Below, piece after piece: positions 60,909 through 64,000 of a stretch of DNA of 64,000 nt. The DNA is taken from assembly GCA_000497835.1 (NCBI GenBank), contig KI547166.1, positions 581,528-645,527 on the forward strand. The letters run 5' to 3'. Origin of the DNA: a gamma proteobacterium L18. Its GTDB lineage: Bacteria; Pseudomonadota; Gammaproteobacteria; Pseudomonadales; Pseudomonadaceae. Position numbers and translations under genes: made by a program. Under the pieces are notes generated by a model. That model had not been told where the DNA came from. It worked only from the letters and a program-made list of their open reading frames with translations, and ran no database searches. Within the stretch, counting starts at the first letter, position 1. Each line of letters opens with the position of its first letter.

Positions 60909-62069
60909 TCAATCCTCCTCCCCCCGCTCCGGCACCCCACGGTCATCCTCCACCACATACCCCGTATCAATACTCACCACCACCGACATCCCCGGCCGCA
61001 ACCGCTGCGCCTCCGGCTGGTCCTTGTCCACGGTGATCCGCACCGGTATGCGCTGGGCGATCTTCACAAAGTTGCCCGTGGCGTTATCCGCCTGCAACAG
61101 GCTGAACTCCGACCCCGTGGCGGGCGAAATACGCTGCACATGGCCGCGCAGCTTCAGGTGGTTGAGGGCATCGACGGTGAAGGTGGCCGGCTGGCCCACG
61201 CGCACGTCGGCCATCTGGGTTTCCTTCATGTTGGCGATGACCCACAGGTTGTCGGGCACCAGCGCCATCAGTTGTGCGCCGGAGCTGACGTAGGCGCCCA
61301 AGCGTACGCTGATCTGCCCCAGTTGGCCGTCGCGCGGGGCGGTGATGCGGGTGTTAGCGTAGTCGATCCGTGCCAGTTCCACGGCGGCTTCTGCGTTGCT
61401 GACGGCGGCCTCCAGGGAGGCGCGGTTGACGATGACGGTCTGCAGGTCCTGTTTGGAGATTTCCAGTGCGGCCTTGGCCTGGGCCAGGCTGGCGATGGCA
61501 GCGGCGTTGGCGGCGCGGGTCACGTCAAGCTGGCTTTTGGACACCGAACCGTCGCTGATCAGGTCCTGGTTGCGACGCAGGTCGGCGGCGCTTTTCTGGG
61601 CCTGGGCGGCGCTGTCGCCGATGGCCGCCTGGCGCTGGGCGATGGTGGCTTCGGCGCTGCGACGCTGCTGCAGGTTGTTGGCCAAGGTGGCCTTGGCCTG
61701 TTCCAGCTGGGCCAGGGACTGGTCGACCTTCTGCTTGTAGATGCGGTCGTCCAGGCGCACCAGCAGGTCGCCCGCTTTTACGAACTGAAAATCCTGCACC
61801 GGCACTTCAAACACGTAACCGGCCAGTTGCGGGCCGATGATGGTGGTCTGGCCGCGCACCAGGGCGTTTTCGGTGCTCTGGATCTTGCTGCTGAAGGGCG
61901 GCAGTTCCCAGGCATAGAGCACGATTAGCACGCCGACGATGGCGACGCTGGCGAACATCAGCGAAGAGATCACCCGCACTCGCAGCGAGCGCGGCGCCGT
62001 GGCGGGTGGGGTCACGCCTTCGGGGGTGGAAGCAATGGCATTGGTGGTCGTGGTGGTCGGTTCGGTCAT
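60909..62069 (-). CDS. HlyD/EmrA-type membrane fusion protein
   Basis: 386 residues starting MTEPTTTTTNAIASTPEGVT, with one N-terminal span (about 32-52), a biotinyl-lipoyl-like motif pair (VPVQDFQFVKAGDLLVRLDD and ITAPRDGQLGQISVRLGAYV), a long coiled-coil hairpin (about 105-210) and a beta-barrel C terminus. It bridges the inner-membrane pump to an outer-membrane channel. The ATG at 62069 overlaps the stop of the MFS gene (ATGA), so both are made together. The outer-membrane component is not in the window. Confidence 0.9.
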   Translation of the reverse strand: MTEPTTTTTNAIASTPEGVTPPATAPRSLRVRVISSLMFASVAIVGVLIVLYAWELPPFSSKIQSTENALVRGQTTIIGPQLAGYVFEVPVQDFQFVKAGDLLVRLDDRIYKQKVDQSLAQLEQAKATLANNLQQRRSAEATIAQRQAAIGDSAAQAQKSAADLRRNQDLISDGSVSKSQLDVTRAANAAAIASLAQAKAALEISKQDLQTVIVNRASLEAAVSNAEAAVELARIDYANTRITAPRDGQLGQISVRLGAYVSSGAQLMALVPDNLWVIANMKETQMADVRVGQPATFTVDALNHLKLRGHVQRISPATGSEFSLLQADNATGNFVKIAQRIPVRITVDKDQPEAQRLRPGMSVVVSIDTGYVVEDDRGVPERGEED

Positions 62070-63724
62070 GGATGGGGCGCGCCGCTGGCAGGTACGGGAG
62101 GCGGCGCCGGGGGCGCGGCCTGGGTGGTGGTCAGCAGCCACAGGCTGCGGATGAAAATCCAGAGCATGGTCAGTACCGCCACCACGCAAATGAACATGAA
62201 TACGTCGTTGTAGGCCAGCACGTTGGCCTCGCGGGTGGCGGCGGTGGACAGCGCCTGATAGCCCAGTTTGGTCCGCGCCGCTGGGTCGGCCACGGCGGAA
62301 GCGTAGCTGGCCGCCGAGCTCTGCACCCGCGCGACGACGCGGGGGTCGAGCAGGGTCAGCTGTTCGACGATGATGCTGGAATGGAATTTCTCCCGCACGA
62401 TCTGGTAGGTGCCCAGCAACGCCGCACCGGCGAGACTGCCCAGGTTGTTGCAGATGCCGAACAGCACCGAGAAGCTGATCAGGTTGCGCGGGTTGGTGAT
62501 GACGTTGCGGGTGCCCAGTGCCATGGTCGGGCCGACGAAGAACGTACCGCCGAAAGCCAGCAGGAACTGGCTGAAATACATGTTCCAGGGCCGCGTGAGG
62601 TTGTTGGAAAACGAGTCCATGTAGCTGCCGGTGGCCATCAGTGCCAGCGACACGATCAGCGGCATGAACAGGTGTTCGGGGCGGATGGTCCAGGCGCTGA
62701 CGGCAAGGCCGGCGATGGCGCCCACCAGCATCACGAAATACAGGCTGCGCATCTGCTCCTGGCTCATGTTCAGGGCCTGCAGGAAACCGACCGCGCCGGT
62801 GGATTGTTCCGACGCCACCATGCGAATCAGGATCACCCCCAACGCCAGGCGGATGGCCACGCCGCTGCCCAGCCAGCGGGTCATCAGCATGGGGTTGCTG
62901 CGGTTGTGCTCGATGGCAAGGCCCATGAAGATCAGCACGATGGCCCCTGCCGAGGCCCAGCCGATCCACGGGGCAGACAACCACCAGTCGATGCGCCCCA
63001 GGGACAGCACGGCGCACAGCAAGGCGAAGCCGGTGGCCAGGATACCGAAGGTCAGGAAGTCCAGCGGTTCAAAGGTTTTGAAGCGGTCGCCGGGTGGCAG
63101 TTTGAGCATGAACACACAACCCAGGGCGGTCAGCGCCAGGCCCAGTTCGAACAGATACAGCCCGCGCCATTCGGCGATCTGCAACAGGTCTTCGGAGAAC
63201 ACCCGGGCCAACGGCAGCGCCAATTGCGAGGTGCCCAGCCCCAGCACCAGCGCCTTGAGCCGCCATTTGGCCGGCAGCGCCTGGATCATGTAATAAAGGC
63301 CCAACGAACTCAGCGCTGCACCGACCATGCCGTGGGCGGCACGCACGGCGATGGCCGAGTTGAGGTCGTTGACGAACAGGTGGGCGAAGGTGACCAGGGC
63401 GTAAAGCACCAGGAACACTTCGGTGAACGCGCGCAGGCCAAACTGCTGGCGGAATTTGACCAGCACCAGGTTCATGGAAATGTTGGTCATGACGTAGGCG
63501 GCGGGCAGCCAAGCCATTTCTGCCTGGGTGGCGCCCAGCGCGCCTTGCAGAAACTGCAGGTTGGCGGTGACCAGCGCATTGCCCAGGCCACCAGTGATAG
63601 CCACCAGCAAGCCCACCAACAGGAACGCCACGCGCTTGGGCGTGGGGTGCAAGGGGGTGGACGGCGAGCCGGGCAGGCTCGGCTTTTCGTGGGGCAGCCA
63701 CTGGTGGGGGGCGTAGCGGTCCAT
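62066..63724 (-). CDS. MFS drug efflux transporter, DHA2/EmrB-like
   Basis: 552 residues, fourteen predicted spans, of the DHA2 family: VAFLLVGLLVAITGGLGNAL and MAWLPAAYVMTNISMNLVLV near the N terminus. In the second half, FGGTFFVGPTMALGTRNVIT and SVLFGICNNLGSLAGAALLG. Works with the HlyD-type partner as a proton-driven efflux pump. The ATG at 63724 was taken; a GTG two codons earlier is also possible. No adjacent regulator lies inside the window. Confidence 0.88.
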   Translation of the reverse strand: MDRYAPHQWLPHEKPSLPGSPSTPLHPTPKRVAFLLVGLLVAITGGLGNALVTANLQFLQGALGATQAEMAWLPAAYVMTNISMNLVLVKFRQQFGLRAFTEVFLVLYALVTFAHLFVNDLNSAIAVRAAHGMVGAALSSLGLYYMIQALPAKWRLKALVLGLGTSQLALPLARVFSEDLLQIAEWRGLYLFELGLALTALGCVFMLKLPPGDRFKTFEPLDFLTFGILATGFALLCAVLSLGRIDWWLSAPWIGWASAGAIVLIFMGLAIEHNRSNPMLMTRWLGSGVAIRLALGVILIRMVASEQSTGAVGFLQALNMSQEQMRSLYFVMLVGAIAGLAVSAWTIRPEHLFMPLIVSLALMATGSYMDSFSNNLTRPWNMYFSQFLLAFGGTFFVGPTMALGTRNVITNPRNLISFSVLFGICNNLGSLAGAALLGTYQIVREKFHSSIIVEQLTLLDPRVVARVQSSAASYASAVADPAARTKLGYQALSTAATREANVLAYNDVFMFICVVAVLTMLWIFIRSLWLLTTTQAAPPAPPPVPASGAPHP

Positions 63725-63924
63725 TGGCACCTGGCAGTCGGAAATACATTGACCCTATCAGGGTACCAGTAAATCCGACTACGGCAGGTTGCGCCAGTTC
63801 GCAATGGGGGGCAGAGAACCCTCTGGCTTTGTGCTAGCCGCGAGCAAGGGCTAGGCGCCCCCCACTCTCCCACAGCATACGCCGCACCTCTGTAGCAGCG
63901 ACTGTCTTGAAATGGTGTCGCCTG

Positions 63925-63984
63925 CATCGCGACTAAAGTCGGCTCCTACACCGTCTGCGGTAGGAGCCGGCCTTGGCCGCGATG
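63925..63984. repeat. R1 hairpin repeat at right edge
   Basis: Arms 63925-63949 (variant GACTAAAGTC core) and 63960-63984 with a 10-bp loop. A half R5 unit (CTGTAGCAGCGACTG) precedes it at 63891. The remaining 276 bp from the MFS start to the edge contain no gene that can be supported. Confidence 0.8.
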
Positions 63985-64000
63985 CAGACGACGCGGTCCT

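Noticed and set aside
62006..63772. 588-codon open frame antisense to the MFS efflux gene
   Set aside because: Low-complexity Gln/His/Gly-rich translation, clearly the complement of the transporter gene.

Overview
The window reads as chromosomal DNA of a Pseudomonas, most likely from the putida/fluorescens side of the genus. The reasons are uniformly GC-rich coding sequence, protein families typical of the genus (KdpF, DUF3077, DUF4892, several LysR and FCD-GntR regulators) and many short palindromic intergenic repeats of the kind found in these genomes. No rRNA, tRNA or CRISPR array was seen. The species assignment is inference.

Layout. 0-7 kb: start of a kdp potassium-ATPase operon leaving the window on the left (kdpF), a divergent OmpR/EnvZ-type two-component pair, a six-EF-hand calcium protein, an AI-2E-family exporter, a DUF4892 protein and two overlapping alpha/beta hydrolases. 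7-18 kb: DoxX, an MltF-like lytic transglycosylase, TatD, a chemoreceptor, a thioesterase, a translationally coupled moxR-DUF58-tgpA-CHAD operon and a small lipoprotein. 18-21.6 kb: an accessory pocket with two tandem copies of a 370-bp palindromic element, decayed sequence, a DUF3077 gene, and a glycine-zipper protein followed by a two-helix membrane protein that together look like a toxin and its immunity protein. 21.7-34.3 kb: patatin phospholipase, LysR/glutamine-amidotransferase/monooxygenase cluster, short-chain fatty acid and ketone-body genes (atoE, CoA-transferase A and B, LysR), a Tle1-like DUF2235 protein, an aldo/keto reductase, a GntR regulator, and a divergent LysR-lysA pair. 34.4-45 kb: a Mg2+ P-type ATPase with a long structured leader, an FCD regulator, a complete E. 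coli-like cytochrome bd operon (cydP-cydA-cydB-cydX-ybgE) with a perfect Anr/FNR box, and a glucarate transporter plus glucarate dehydratase. 45.2-47.1 kb: an O-acyltransferase with an SGNH domain.

47.1-60.9 kb is a contractile phage-tail island: an Ogr-type zinc-finger activator, then tail-completion protein, sheath, tube, tail chaperone with a programmed -1 frameshift, tape measure, baseplate W, J and I, His-rich fibre, fibre-associated protein, two unassigned proteins, hub and spike. There are no head, packaging, integration, replication or lysis genes, so it is a tail-only element (defective prophage, or a tailocin whose release genes are elsewhere). An AT-rich lipoprotein gene sits backwards inside the operon as a likely moron, and a PH-domain-like gene follows the spike. 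The window ends with an EmrA/EmrB-type efflux pair.

Almost every intergenic gap carries one of five families of palindromic repeats (called R1-R5 here). These probably act as hairpins at transcript ends. The most unusual loci are the toxin/immunity-like pair with an apparent compensated frameshift, the tail-only island with its inserted lipoprotein, and the leader of the Mg2+ ATPase.
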